A stretch of DNA of 64,000 bases, from assembly GCF_000374185.1 (NCBI RefSeq), contig NZ_KB910518.1:284667-348666 (forward strand). The letters run 5' to 3'. The position numbers and the translations under genes are program-made. This DNA comes from Paenibacillus sp. HW567 (GTDB lineage Bacteria; Bacillota; Bacilli; Paenibacillales; Paenibacillaceae). Positions within the stretch are counted from its first letter, which is position 1. Every line of letters begins with the position of its first letter. The notes beneath the pieces are model-generated. The model did not search any database and was not told where the DNA came from. It was given only the letters and a program-made list of their open reading frames with translations. Shown one piece after another: positions 35,379-43,602 of the stretch.

Positions 35379-35417
35379 AAGCCATACGGTATGGATTCCC
35401 ATACCGGTATGGCTTTT
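35379..35417 (+). terminator. Terminator between the pspA and liaF genes
   Basis: A 16/17-base stem with a single bulge (35379-35394 with 35399-35415) and a 4-base loop is followed by TTTT. It can separate the liaI-pspA part from liaFSR or let through only a fraction of transcripts, giving high effector and low regulator levels. Confidence 0.85.
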
Positions 35418-35453
35418 GTAGCGGGATGCGGCAACAGGTGCAGAATAAAAATT

Positions 35454-35504
35454 GCTTACGAAGACAGTAGCTTATGCTTACGAAGACAGTTTTGCTTCGC
35501 AAAA
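35454..35504 (+). promoter_or_regulatory. liaF leader with 15-bp direct repeat and alternative hairpins
   Basis: GCTTACGAAGACAGT occurs at 35454-35468 and 35476-35490. Directly after it TTTTGCTTCGCAAAA (35490-35504) forms a small hairpin. Its CTTCG can instead pair with CGAAG in either repeat copy, so mutually exclusive structures are possible just upstream of the AGGAGG site of liaF. Confidence 0.4.
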
Positions 35505-35521
35505 CTTATAGGAGGTGCGAT

Positions 35522-36169
35522 ATGGATAAACGGAACCGGATGCTTGCCATCGGACTGATCGGGATTGGCTGTATGATGATATTTGGCAAATGGCTCGGAT
35601 TTTTCTCCATTGTCGCGCTTCTGCTCCTGCTGCTGGGGATTTACCGGACGACGTCAGGCAAGGTGAAGCAGGGGTACAGGCTGCTGGGCGTTGGCGCCGT
35701 ATTGCTGCTGCTGGACCACATGATGCTGGTGCTGGCGGTATGTCTGATTTCTCTGGGGTTGTTTTTTGCCAAATCCAAAAGGATGCAGCGCAGGGGCGGG
35801 TTTATGCAGAAGATGAGCTTCTCCTCCAGATTCGACTGGGATCTTTCGCCGTGGGTGATGCGCAGCCTGAGCGCCTGGCATGTGCTGGGCGAGGCGGAAG
35901 TTGATCTGTCGCTGGCGATGGCGGAGGACCGGGAGACGGTGATGGTGTTCCAGGGGATCTTCGGAGATATGGATTTCCATCTGTCTGAGAATTATGGAGT
36001 GGAGATCGAGGCATTTGTGCTGTTCGGTTCTATTGAATTCGGCAGCCACCGCGACACGGGAATGCTGAACCGGCTGAACTGGAAATCTGCCAATTATGAT
36101 AGCTGTGAGCATAAGGTGAAGATTAACATTTCTTATATTATGGGTGACCTGGATGTACGGTCGGATTGA
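35522..36169 (+). CDS. liaF: LiaF-like negative regulator of envelope-stress response
   Basis: 215 residues. Four hydrophobic helices in the first 85 residues ('MLAIGLIGIGCMMIFG', 'FFSIVALLLLLLGIYRTTSG', 'GYRLLGVGAVLLLLDHMMLVLAVCLISLGLFF'), then the C-terminal LiaF domain with 'FQGIFGDMDFHL', 'AFVLFGSIEF' and 'SYIMGDLDVRSD'. In Bacillus LiaF keeps the kinase LiaS inactive until lipid II-binding antibiotics disturb the membrane. ATG 35522 has a perfect AGGAGGTG site. Confidence 0.9.
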   Translation: MDKRNRMLAIGLIGIGCMMIFGKWLGFFSIVALLLLLLGIYRTTSGKVKQGYRLLGVGAVLLLLDHMMLVLAVCLISLGLFFAKSKRMQRRGGFMQKMSFSSRFDWDLSPWVMRSLSAWHVLGEAEVDLSLAMAEDRETVMVFQGIFGDMDFHLSENYGVEIEAFVLFGSIEFGSHRDTGMLNRLNWKSANYDSCEHKVKINISYIMGDLDVRSD

Positions 36170-36205
36170 CCGCCCGGCATTTGTTCTAAGGAGGAGGGCT
36201 CCCGC

Positions 36206-37240
36206 ATGGATAAAAAAAGCAGCAACATGGTGACGCGCAGCATGGGCGAGGGGGCTCTTTTCTCCTTGGTCATGCTGCTGGTTATCCTCTATATTATGTA
36301 TACATACGGATATTTGCAGCCTTTTGAGGATTGGAAGATCGGCGTAAGAACAGCGGTGACGCTGATCCTGCTGCCGATGGTTTTTGGGACGGTCTTTGGC
36401 TTCTACCAGAGCTTCCGCACCAAACATAAGCTGGAGCGGCTGCGGTCGACGCTGGTCTCTTGGGAGAAAGGCAACCTGACTCCGTCTATGCCGGAGCTGG
36501 GCAATGATGAGCTTGGCAGGCTCAGCGAGCAGCTTGGCCGGATCAGCGGCAAATGGGAGAATCAGGTGAACACGCTGCAGCGCCTGTCCACCAATAACGC
36601 CAAGCTTGCCGAGCAGGCCCGCGTATCGGCAATTATGGAGGAGCGGCAGCGCCTCGCGCGCGAGCTGCATGATGCCGTATCTCAGCAGTTGTTCGCCATC
36701 TCGATGACGGCGACAGCGGTGGGGCGGACGCTGGAGAAGGACTTTGATAAGGCGCAGCGGCAAATTGCGCTGATCGAGGAAATGTCAGCGGTTGCCCAGT
36801 CCGAGATGCGTGCGCTGCTGCTGCATCTGCGGCCGGTCTACCTGGACGGCAAGGGGCTGCGGCAGGGGCTGCAGGAGCTGATCAAGGAGCTGGAGATCAA
36901 GGTTCCGATTCATATCGTGTTCGAGATGGACCCGGATGTGCAGTTGCTGAAGGGCGTCGAGAACCATTTGTTCCGCATTGTGCAAGAGGCCATCTCCAAT
37001 ACACTGCGCCATGCCAAGGCGGAGAAGATGGAGATCAGGCTGCACCGCCGTGGCGATACTGTCCGGCTCACGCTGCGCGATGACGGAATCGGCTTCGAGA
37101 TGGATGAGAGCAAGCAGACTTCCTATGGCTTGTCCAATATGCAGGAGCGGATTAATGAGACCGGGGGCTCGATCCAATTCATCACTGCTCCCGGCAAGGG
37201 CATGCGGATTGAGATTACCGTACCGTTAGTCAATGAATAG
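36206..37240 (+). CDS. liaS: LiaS-like sensor histidine kinase
   Basis: 344-residue kinase of the NarX/LiaS group: two membrane helices (about 17-36 and 46-68), a HAMP-like linker, the HisKA_3 motif 'ERQRLARELHDAVSQQLF' with H155, and HATPase boxes 'VQEAISNTLRHAKA', 'LRDDGIGFEMDE' and 'GLSNMQERINETGG'. The gene lies 36 bases after liaF and 15 bases before liaR. It phosphorylates LiaR on envelope stress. Confidence 0.92.
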   Translation: MDKKSSNMVTRSMGEGALFSLVMLLVILYIMYTYGYLQPFEDWKIGVRTAVTLILLPMVFGTVFGFYQSFRTKHKLERLRSTLVSWEKGNLTPSMPELGNDELGRLSEQLGRISGKWENQVNTLQRLSTNNAKLAEQARVSAIMEERQRLARELHDAVSQQLFAISMTATAVGRTLEKDFDKAQRQIALIEEMSAVAQSEMRALLLHLRPVYLDGKGLRQGLQELIKELEIKVPIHIVFEMDPDVQLLKGVENHLFRIVQEAISNTLRHAKAEKMEIRLHRRGDTVRLTLRDDGIGFEMDESKQTSYGLSNMQERINETGGSIQFITAPGKGMRIEITVPLVNE

Positions 37241-37255
37241 GAGGCGAGGACAGTC

Positions 37256-37909
37256 ATGGAGACGGAAGAGATAAAAGTACTGCTTGTCGATGATCATGAA
37301 ATGGTCCGGATCGGACTTGCCGCGGTGCTTGGCACCGAGGATGGAATCGAAGTGGTGGGCGAGGCCGGGAGCGGGGAAGAAGGGATACGGCTCGCGCAGG
37401 AATACAATCCTGATGTGGTACTGATGGATTTGGTTATGGAAGGCATGGACGGTATTGAAACGACAAGACAGCTTCTCAAGCTGTACCCGGATTGTAAAGT
37501 GATTGTGCTGACCAGCTATTTGGATGATGAGAAGATGTACCCGGTAATTGAAGCGGGGGCATTCAGCTATTTGCTGAAGACCTCCCGGGCCAGTGAGGTT
37601 GCGGATGCGATCCGCGCTGCCGCAAGAGGCCAGTCGGTACTGGAGTCCCAGGTGGCCTCCAAAATGATGAACCGCTTCCGCTCCAGCGCCAAGGGCAGCG
37701 AAGCTCCGGCCTACAAGGAGCTGACCGAACGCGAGATGGAGGTACTGAAGCTGCTGGCGCAAGGCAAATCCAATCAGGATATCGCCGATCAGCTTATTAT
37801 TGGCATTAAGACTGTGAAATTTCATGTTACGAATATTCTCGCCAAGCTGGGTGTGGAGGACCGGACCCAGGCGGCAATTTACGCATATAAGAACGGACTG
37901 GCGGAATAG
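37256..37909 (+). CDS. liaR: LiaR-like response regulator (NarL/FixJ family)
   Basis: 217 residues: receiver domain with D12/D13, phospho-acceptor D58 in 'VVLMDLVMEG' and lysine in 'YLLKTSR'; C-terminal LuxR-type helix-turn-helix 'LTEREMEVLKLLAQGKSNQDIADQLIIGIKTVKFHVTNIL'. It should activate the liaI promoter at the head of the same locus. GAGGCGAGG precedes ATG. Confidence 0.93.
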   Translation: METEEIKVLLVDDHEMVRIGLAAVLGTEDGIEVVGEAGSGEEGIRLAQEYNPDVVLMDLVMEGMDGIETTRQLLKLYPDCKVIVLTSYLDDEKMYPVIEAGAFSYLLKTSRASEVADAIRAAARGQSVLESQVASKMMNRFRSSAKGSEAPAYKELTEREMEVLKLLAQGKSNQDIADQLIIGIKTVKFHVTNILAKLGVEDRTQAAIYAYKNGLAE

Positions 37910-37920
37910 CCGCAGGTATA

Positions 37921-37981
37921 TAATCTCTCTTTCTGGATATCCTGTCTAGTAGATTACTAGACCGGATAGAGAGGGAGATTG
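37921..37981 (+). promoter_or_regulatory. Long stem-loop covering the ywmB ribosome binding site
   Basis: Core helix GTCTAGTA/TACTAGAC (37944-37951 with 37955-37962) extends through TATCC/GGATA and AATCTC/GAGATT. The 3' arm contains the GAGGGAG binding site of the next gene. No T-run follows, so a role in translation or mRNA processing is more likely than termination. Confidence 0.55.
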
Positions 37982-37984
37982 TTA

Positions 37985-38920
37985 ATGAAGAACAGAGGGA
38001 CAAGCAAGGGAACGCTGCTGCTGATTGGATTGTGCACGGCGGCCATTCTGCTGGCCGGGTTCCGCAACGTGGGTGCCGGAACACAGGGTTCAATGATGGG
38101 AGCGGCTTCCATAGCTGCGGATCAGCAGTATTCTTTCGCTGAGTCTGCGGCGCAAGCTTCTTCCTCGCAAGCAGTTGCTTCATCCGCCGGTCAAGCTGCT
38201 CTTCCCGCTTCAGCGCAAGTCCCCTCACAGGAGTCCGCCCCGAGAGAGACCGCTAGTGCAGCCGGGCCCTCAGAATCCCTAGCATTGTTAACCACACTCG
38301 GCAGCGATGCTGCCTTGCCCGGTTCCCCGCTCCGCCTTGTGTTCAAATGGCAGGGCGAATACAGCGGGGCCGCATCCGCTGGAGATGCCGCGCAGAGCCT
38401 TGCAGCGAAGCTCGGGCTTGGTACTGCCAGCCGTGCTGACGAAGAAGGGCATATGACCTCGCGTGCCGCTGCCACGCTTGCCGGTGCCCATGTCTCGCTG
38501 TTCTGGAGCGAGCTGGAAGAAGGGCGCAGCTATGTGATTGTAACTCTGGAGACGGCGGATCTGCTCAAGTCGCCGGAGCTTCCGGCCGCTGCGGTGAGAG
38601 CAGGACGGGAGCTGGCTCAGGCGGGGATTGCCGCCGAGTGGAATGCCTCCCTGCAGGGCACTGCGAAGGACCAAGGTGAGCCTCAGGCTGCACTTTTTTC
38701 GATAGAGCAATCCATTAGCGTCCGGCTCCACGGCATGAATGTGGCAGAAAGCTATGAAGATGAGTCTACATACAGCCGCTCCTATAGTGTGCCAAGCCTT
38801 GAACGCACCGTTAGCAGCGGCAGCCATAGACTTGCTCTCCAGGTGGCTGTTCACAAGAACGGCAACAATAATACAAATCGGATGACGCTCGGATTTCCTT
38901 TGATCACCATTGAGTATTGA
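37985..38920 (+). CDS. ywmB: YwmB-family secreted protein
   Basis: 311 residues. An N-terminal membrane anchor or signal ('[18 protein letters not shown]') is followed by an Ala/Ser-rich stretch to about residue 95, then the YwmB domain ('[10 protein letters not shown]', '[15 protein letters not shown]...[19 protein letters not shown]'). YwmB has a TATA-binding-protein-like fold and unknown function, found in spore-forming Bacilli. ATG 37985 was chosen over TTG 37979. It follows liaR after 75 bases. Confidence 0.82.
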   Translation: MKNRGTSKGTLLLIGLCTAAILLAGFRNVGAGTQGSMMGAASIAADQQYSFAESAAQASSSQAVASSAGQAALPASAQVPSQESAPRETASAAGPSESLALLTTLGSDAALPGSPLRLVFKWQGEYSGAASAGDAAQSLAAKLGLGTASRADEEGHMTSRAAATLAGAHVSLFWSELEEGRSYVIVTLETADLLKSPELPAAAVRAGRELAQAGIAAEWNASLQGTAKDQGEPQAALFSIEQSISVRLHGMNVAESYEDESTYSRSYSVPSLERTVSSGSHRLALQVAVHKNGNNNTNRMTLGFPLITIEY

Positions 38921-38960
38921 TGAAACGGTAAGCTCATAGCAGGCACAACTCAGCATTCAG

Positions 38961-38984
38961 GCTCCGCGTTGCGGAGCTTTTTTC
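38961..38984 (+). terminator. Terminator after ywmB
   Basis: A perfect 7-bp GC-rich stem with a 3-base loop (GCTCCGC/GCGGAGC) is followed by six T. Confidence 0.9.
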
Positions 38985-39218
38985 ATAGGGGTATAATATG
39001 TTGTAAGCAGCAATTCTAACGTCCTATAAGCGGGAGCTCACATAAGGATAAGAAAATGTAATGGAAATTTACGAAATCCCGAGAAAAACTGTCAGGAATG
39101 TGATGGCATCCTTATCGCGGATATGATAAAATGACATCACGTCGTCGCACGTATTTTATCAACTGACTGACGTTGAGAATGATTGTCAACTATATTACAT
39201 ACAGAGAGATGAGGAGCC

Positions 39219-40769
39219 ATGGCTGAAAATCAAACCCTTGATGCACTGCATACACCCGGAGCTGTATTTTTTATCTTTGGGGCAACCGGCGATCTAGCCC
39301 GGCGTAAGCTTTTTCCGGCGATTTACAGTTTGTACCGTGAAGGCAAGCTGACCCGTGATTTTGCGGTAATTGGCGTGGCTCGGCGTCCCCGTACCCAAGA
39401 TGAATTCCGCGAAGACGTGAAAGAGTCCATTCATGAATTTTGCCGTTACCAGGCGGGCGATGATGCGGAATGGAATGAGTTCGTACAGCATTTTGAATAC
39501 AAATCTTTGGACATTAACAATATTGAGGGCTTCCGTGAGCTGAATGCGCAGACGGAGGCGCTGGAGGAGAAGTTCAAGATTCCGGGCAACCGGATGTTCT
39601 ACCTCGCCTTGGCACCGGAGCTGTTCGGCAGTGTCTCGTTCAACCTTAAGGCTGGCGGCATGCTGCAGAGCCGGGGCTGGAACCGTCTCGTTATCGAGAA
39701 GCCGTTCGGCTATAATCTGGAGTCCGCTGAGCAACTGAACGAGCAGATTCGCCAGGTGTTCAAGGAAGAAGAAATTTACCGGATTGACCATTACCTGGGC
39801 AAGGAAATGGTGCAGAACATTGAGGTTATCCGTTTTGCAAATGCGTTCTTTGAGCCGCTCTGGAACAATAAGCACATTGCGAACATTCAGATTACTCTCG
39901 GCGAGACCGTCGGTGTGGAAGAACGCGGCGGGTATTATGATCATGCCGGAGCGCTGCGCGATATGGGGCAGAACCATATTTTGCAGCTCCTGACGATGAT
40001 TGCTATGGAACCGCCAAGCCGTCTGCTCGCTGAAGATATCCGCGACGAGAAGGTGAAGGTGCTGCGCTCGCTGCGTCCTTACGCCTCCTCTGACGAGGTC
40101 CGTGAGAACGTGGTTCGCGGACAATATACTCAAGGCCTGCACAAAGGCAAGACGCTCCCGGCTTACCGCCAGGAGGACAAGGTTGATCCTGAATCAAACA
40201 CCGAAACGTATTTTGCGGCGCGTGTATTTGTGGATAATTTCCGCTGGGCGGGTGTTCCGTTCTATATCCGTACCGGCAAACGCCTCCCCGTGAAGACAAC
40301 GGAAGTGGTTGTGGAGTTCAAGGGTATGCCGACCAACGTTTATTTGGGTCAAAAGCATAAGCTGGAGCCGAACCTGCTCGTTATCCGCGTCAATCCAATG
40401 GAAGGCATCTATGTGAAGATCAATGCCAAGAAGCCGGGCTCGGAGTCGGAGATTCAGCCGCTCGCTATGGATTTCTGCCAGAGCTGTCTGGTCGGCATCA
40501 ACTCACCTGAAGCCTACGAGCGTCTGCTGCATGATGCGGCACGCGGCGATTCGACCTACTTTACCCGCTGGGATGAAGTCTCGTCGGCCTGGTCTTTCGT
40601 GGACCGTATCGCCAATGCCTGGAAAGAAGGCCCAGGCGATTTGACCTCTTATCCTGCCGGTTCCTGGGGTCCTGTAGAAGCCGATGAGCTTCTGGCCAAG
40701 GAGGGTTTCCACTGGTGGCCGGTCAACGGACAGGATGAAGACAATGTGGTATGGCAGGTTAACGCTTAG
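39219..40769 (+). CDS. zwf: Glucose-6-phosphate 1-dehydrogenase
   Basis: 516-residue enzyme, normal length. NADP-binding 'FGATGDLARRKLFPAIYSL', the active-site signature 'RIDHYLGKEMVQNI' and the substrate-binding 'IEKPFGYNLESA' are all visible. It opens the oxidative pentose phosphate pathway by oxidising glucose 6-phosphate to 6-phosphogluconolactone. ATG 39219 is preceded by GAGGAG. Monocistronic: a gap of about 230 bases lies upstream and a terminator follows. Confidence 0.97.
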   Translation: MAENQTLDALHTPGAVFFIFGATGDLARRKLFPAIYSLYREGKLTRDFAVIGVARRPRTQDEFREDVKESIHEFCRYQAGDDAEWNEFVQHFEYKSLDINNIEGFRELNAQTEALEEKFKIPGNRMFYLALAPELFGSVSFNLKAGGMLQSRGWNRLVIEKPFGYNLESAEQLNEQIRQVFKEEEIYRIDHYLGKEMVQNIEVIRFANAFFEPLWNNKHIANIQITLGETVGVEERGGYYDHAGALRDMGQNHILQLLTMIAMEPPSRLLAEDIRDEKVKVLRSLRPYASSDEVRENVVRGQYTQGLHKGKTLPAYRQEDKVDPESNTETYFAARVFVDNFRWAGVPFYIRTGKRLPVKTTEVVVEFKGMPTNVYLGQKHKLEPNLLVIRVNPMEGIYVKINAKKPGSESEIQPLAMDFCQSCLVGINSPEAYERLLHDAARGDSTYFTRWDEVSSAWSFVDRIANAWKEGPGDLTSYPAGSWGPVEADELLAKEGFHWWPVNGQDEDNVVWQVNA

Positions 40770-40801
40770 TTAAGCCTGTAAATGATATATGGTGTGAAGT
40801 G

Positions 40802-40834
40802 AATCTCCCTGCAGCAGTTGCAGGGGGATTTTTT
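40802..40834 (+). terminator. Terminator after zwf
   Basis: A 12-bp stem with one G-U pair (40802-40813 with 40819-40830) runs into six T. Confidence 0.9.
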
Positions 40835-40913
40835 GCGTAGAGGCCAAGGTTTAGGGCTTAAAGACATCATAGTTGCTCATAATCACCCACAATAACGAAA
40901 TTGACTTTTCGGA

Positions 40914-41069
40914 GTGCCAAAAGCAGACAACCCTAAGAATTTCAGTATTAAAGTGCGCTTTGATGAAGAGATGAACGAAGCCTTGAGCGCTTATTGTGCC
41001 AAGCACAACATTTCTCGAACTGAGGCGATAAGACATGGGGTAAAGCTGCTTTTGTCCAAAGAAAAATAA
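40914..41069 (+). CDS. Small ribbon-helix-helix (CopG/Arc-like) protein
   Basis: An open frame of 51 residues starting GTG: 'MPKADNPKNFSIKVRFDEEM', then 'NEALSAYCAKHNISRTEAIR' and 'HGVKLLLSKEK'. The beta-strand 'FSIKVRF' followed by two helices with 'SRTEAIRHGV' is the ribbon-helix-helix DNA-binding pattern. An in-frame stop lies four codons upstream, so the start is fixed near here; the binding site is weak. Such proteins are common as small repressors or antitoxins, but no toxin gene is adjacent. A hairpin with stem GAAG.GGCG/CGCC.CTTC follows at about 41073-41109. The stretch 41110-41391 shows no gene. Confidence 0.7.
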   Translation: MPKADNPKNFSIKVRFDEEMNEALSAYCAKHNISRTEAIRHGVKLLLSKEK

Positions 41070-41391
41070 AAAGAAGCGGCGCATCCCGACAAAAGAACGA
41101 CGCCACTTCTCAGGCGCAATCACACCTGAAAGGCAGACTGCATAAATATCCTAACATGTGCAGGTTCTTCTTTCAAAGAGTTGTGAATCTATATGGAAAA
41201 GAGGAGCTTGTCCGGCAGAAAAGCTAAAGCATCTGTGTAACAATTTTTAAGTTTCTGCTCTCGCCGCCTTTTATGTAGATAATCCTTGCCCGATTTTGTT
41301 ATACTGAAAAGGATGCTTTCACTAAGAAGCGGAATTGAGACTTAAGAGTCATTACGGAACTACGAATTCACCAATGAAGGGGTTTGTACGA

Positions 41392-41412
41392 ATGAGCAGA
41401 GCACCGATTTGA
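41392..41412 (+). other. Upstream minicistron resembling the prfC start region
   Basis: A six-codon frame MSRAPI ends in TGA and has GAAGGGG before its ATG. The surrounding 36 bases resemble the true prfC initiation region 77 bases downstream (TGAAGGG...TGT...AATGA...GCACCG). It looks like a tandem duplication of the start region, with the copy now ending at a stop. Confidence 0.5.
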
Positions 41413-41468
41413 TGGATACCCGGTAATTGAGGCAGAAGCATGAATTTATATATGAAGGGATATGTGCA

Positions 41469-43055
41469 ATGAATAAGGCACCGGATCAGAAGCTGCAACA
41501 GGAAGTGGACAAACGCAGAACGTTTGCGATCATTTCCCACCCGGATGCGGGTAAAACAACACTAACGGAGAAGCTGCTGCTGTTCGGCGGCGCAATCCGA
41601 TTGGCGGGTTCGGTTAAGGCCCGCAAAGCAAGCAAGCATGCGACAAGTGACTGGATGGAAATTGAGAAGCAGCGCGGAATCTCCGTAACCTCCTCTGTCA
41701 TGCAGTTCGACTACATGGATCATCGGGTGAACATTCTGGATACTCCGGGTCACCAGGACTTCAGTGAGGACACCTACCGCACCTTAACGGCCGCGGATAG
41801 CGCAGTCATGCTGATTGACGTGGCCAAAGGTGTGGAAGCACAGACGATCAAGCTGTTCCAGGTCTGCGCCAAACGCGGAATTCCGATCTTCACATTCATC
41901 AACAAGCTGGACCGCGAGGGCCAAAGCCCGTTCGATCTGATGGAAGAGCTGGAGAATGTGCTGGGCATCCGATCCGTACCCATGAACTGGCCAATCGGCA
42001 GCGGACGGGAGCTGTGTGGCGTATACGACCGGATGAAGAACCAGGTGGAGCTGTTCCAGGGCGACGACCACTCTGTAATTAAGGTGCAAAAGGTAGAAAG
42101 CTACCGCGATCCGATCATCCGCGAGATGGCCGGAGAATACCTGCATGATCAGTTATGCCAGGACCTGGAGCTGCTCGATGTGGCTGGGGACGCTTTTGAC
42201 TATGACAAAGTGCTGCGCGGAGAGCTGACACCGGTGTTCTTCGGCAGTGCGATCAATAATTTCGGCGTGCAGACCTTCCTGGACAACTTCCTGGACCTGG
42301 CACCGAAGCCGGAGCCGCGCCGCAGTACCGAAGGCTCTGTCGAGCCGACGAATGAGAAGTTTACCGGCTATGTGTTCAAAATCCAGGCGAATATGAACCC
42401 GGCCCACCGTGACCGGATTGCCTTCCTGCGAATCGTATCCGGCAAGTTCGAGCGCGGAATGAGCGTGAAGCATGTACGTGCGGGCAAGGAGATCAAGCTG
42501 TCCCAGCCGCAGCAATTTCTGGCCCAGGACCGCGACATCGTCGAGGAGGCTTTTCCGGGAGATATTATCGGGCTGTTCGATCCGGGGATTTTTCGGATTG
42601 GGGATACGCTGAGTCAAGCCGGGGATATCGAGTTCGATGAGCTGCCGACGTTCTCGCCGGAGATTTTCTCCAAAGTAAGCATTAAGAACGCGCTGAAATC
42701 GAAGCAGTTCCAGAAAGGGATCGACCAGTTAACCGAGGAAGGCATGATTCAAGTGTTCCGCACGGTCAACTTCGACGATATTCTGCTGGGCGTAGTCGGA
42801 CAATTGCAGTTCGAAGTATTCGAATACCGCATGAAGGGCGAATATGGTGTGGATGTCCAGCTACAGCGGATGAGCTATCAGTTCGCACGCTGGATTGTAG
42901 ACGAAGACAAACCGGACCCAAGCAAGTTCCGCATCAACTCCACGCTCGTCACAGACAAGAAGGGCAACTATGTTGTGCTGTTCGAGAATGAGTATGCGAT
43001 GCGCACCGCTATGGAGAAGAACCCTACAGCCAAATTCCTGGAGACCGCTCCTTGA
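41469..43055 (+). CDS. prfC: Peptide chain release factor 3
   Basis: 528-residue GTPase. G1 'SHPDAGKTTLTEKLLLFG', switch region 'KQRGISVTSSVMQF', G3 'DTPGHQDFSEDTYR', G4 'NKLDRE'; RF3 domains II and III follow with 'EVFEYRMKGEYGVDV'. It recycles RF1/RF2 from the ribosome after termination. ATG 41469 follows GAAGGGAT and the protein then begins 'MNKAPDQKLQQEVDKRRTFAI'; a longer frame from 41427 has no support. RF3 is absent from many Bacilli, so its presence is informative for the lineage. Confidence 0.95.
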   Translation: MNKAPDQKLQQEVDKRRTFAIISHPDAGKTTLTEKLLLFGGAIRLAGSVKARKASKHATSDWMEIEKQRGISVTSSVMQFDYMDHRVNILDTPGHQDFSEDTYRTLTAADSAVMLIDVAKGVEAQTIKLFQVCAKRGIPIFTFINKLDREGQSPFDLMEELENVLGIRSVPMNWPIGSGRELCGVYDRMKNQVELFQGDDHSVIKVQKVESYRDPIIREMAGEYLHDQLCQDLELLDVAGDAFDYDKVLRGELTPVFFGSAINNFGVQTFLDNFLDLAPKPEPRRSTEGSVEPTNEKFTGYVFKIQANMNPAHRDRIAFLRIVSGKFERGMSVKHVRAGKEIKLSQPQQFLAQDRDIVEEAFPGDIIGLFDPGIFRIGDTLSQAGDIEFDELPTFSPEIFSKVSIKNALKSKQFQKGIDQLTEEGMIQVFRTVNFDDILLGVVGQLQFEVFEYRMKGEYGVDVQLQRMSYQFARWIVDEDKPDPSKFRINSTLVTDKKGNYVVLFENEYAMRTAMEKNPTAKFLETAP

Positions 43056-43160
43056 GTAATGGGAGTGTAAAATGAGAGACGGCTGTGTGAGCTGAATAAG
43101 GTGCTGATTAAGTAGGGCGGCCCGCGCCTGTCTTTGTATAAGGAAGCTATCTGTCTGCTA

Positions 43161-43212
43161 AAAAACCTCCGCCTTCACGTATGCAGTTGCAGCGTGGATG
43201 GCGGAGGTTTTT
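43161..43212. terminator. Bidirectional terminator between prfC and sspI
   Basis: An 8-base GC-rich stem CCTCCGCC/GGCGGAGG, flanked by AAAAA and TTTTT, with an inner CACG/CGTG helix. It serves the convergent prfC and sspI genes. Confidence 0.9.
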
Positions 43213-43228
43213 GGCTCATTGGCTTCTG

Positions 43229-43465
43229 CTAGGAGGTGATGGACCCTGGCGTGATTTGCTCCAGGTGCTTGTGCAGCATGGAGACCAGGGCATCCTGCTT
43301 CGCGTGATCGAGGTCCTTCCACATCATTTCAAAAACAGCGCCAAGCCCGGGAAGCGCTGCTTCCGGTCCATCTACAGAGCCTTCTATCATCTCCCGCAAA
43401 TCGGCTTCAGACTGTCCGTGCACTTTATGGATAATCGCCTGGCGTAAATCAATGGTAACCGGCAT
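43229..43465 (-). CDS. sspI: Small acid-soluble spore protein, SspI family
   Basis: 78 residues, slightly longer than Bacillus SspI (about 71). The characteristic pattern 'LRQAIIHKVHGQSEADLREMIEGSVDG...LPGLGAVFEMMWK' is present. SspI is a minor spore core protein made in the forespore. GAGGAGG lies eight bases before ATG 43465, and a sigma-G-like promoter lies upstream. Confidence 0.9.
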   Translation of the reverse strand: MPVTIDLRQAIIHKVHGQSEADLREMIEGSVDGPEAALPGLGAVFEMMWKDLDHAKQDALVSMLHKHLEQITPGSITS

Positions 43466-43511
43466 TAGTGTTCCTCCTCATAGTTGTGTGGTTTCGCTGA
43501 ACCGCTTGTCC

Positions 43512-43542
43512 TAATATGCCCTGCGGCTGCGATGAAAATTCA
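43512..43542 (-). promoter_or_regulatory. Sigma-G-type forespore promoter of sspI
   Basis: On the minus strand TGAATT (-35) and CATATTA (-10, matching CATnnTA) are separated by 18 bases, the spacing of sigma-G promoters. It stands about 46 bases before the sspI start. Confidence 0.65.
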
Positions 43543-43602
43543 AGTTTGGGTATGCTTATGCTATACTGTGTGAGATGCAAATTGTGAGCGGGAGGAACGG
43601 GC

